Of a DNA stretch of 8,283 nt, positions 4,309-8,283 are shown piece by piece (positions within the stretch are counted from its first letter, which is position 1; each line of letters opens with the position of its first letter). The notes under the pieces are model-generated. The model did not search any database. It saw only the letters and a program-made list of their open reading frames with translations, and was not told where the DNA came from. This DNA comes from Stenotrophomonas sp. (lineage in GTDB: Bacteria > Pseudomonadota > Gammaproteobacteria > Xanthomonadales > Xanthomonadaceae). Where the stretch lies: positions 1 to 8,283 of the forward strand of contig DQIG01000406.1 in assembly GCA_003525885.1 (NCBI GenBank), in the 5' to 3' direction. The translations under genes and the position numbers were made by a program.

Positions 4309-8283
<3,975 letters not shown>

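Overview
The window is a high-GC gammaproteobacterial segment carrying the classic tuf – tRNA-Trp – secE – nusG – rplK – rplA – rplJ – rplL – rpoB block, all on the + strand. The protein sequences (RpoB beginning MTSYSFTEKKRIRKDFGK, SecE of 137 residues, L10 of 178 residues with an Ala-rich acidic tail) and two short palindromes headed by GTAG, the signature of SMAG repeats, point to Xanthomonadaceae and most likely Stenotrophomonas. The genus is an inference; the family is better supported.

Layout. Bases 1-22 are the last six codons and stop of tuf (EF-Tu). Bases 23-124 hold two stem-loops, followed by an intact tRNA-Trp (125-200, anticodon CCA, encoded CCA end), a small GC hairpin, secE (250-663) and nusG (674-1234). 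The nusG-rplK gap holds a GTAG palindrome, a strong hairpin terminator, an extended -10 promoter and a structured leader of about 140 nt before rplK (1493-1921) and rplA (1926-2624). The 386-bp rplA-rplJ gap holds a terminator-like hairpin and a folded leader that is a candidate L10-type autoregulatory region. rplJ (3011-3547) and rplL (3611-3979) follow. The 329-bp rplL-rpoB gap is the most structured part: a GUAA-capped attenuator-like hairpin, a second GTAG palindrome, a possible terminator facing the opposite strand, a 59-nt nested inverted repeat, and a perfect 9-bp hairpin just before the rpoB ribosome binding site. rpoB starts at 4309 and runs off the window after 1325 codons.

How it works together. 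EF-Tu, tRNA-Trp, L11, L1, L10 and L7/L12 serve translation; L11, L10 and L7/L12 form the factor-recruiting stalk. SecE is a core subunit of the SecYEG translocon, NusG is the elongation and termination factor that binds RNA polymerase, and RpoB is the polymerase beta subunit. In E. coli the same block is controlled by L1 and L10 feedback on their own leaders and by partial termination plus RNase III processing between rplL and rpoB. The hairpins here sit where equivalents would be expected, but their function is inferred.

I found no previously undescribed gene system. All coding sequence is conserved housekeeping. The points worth a second look are in the non-coding gaps, chiefly the two REP-like elements and the stacked structures before rpoB.
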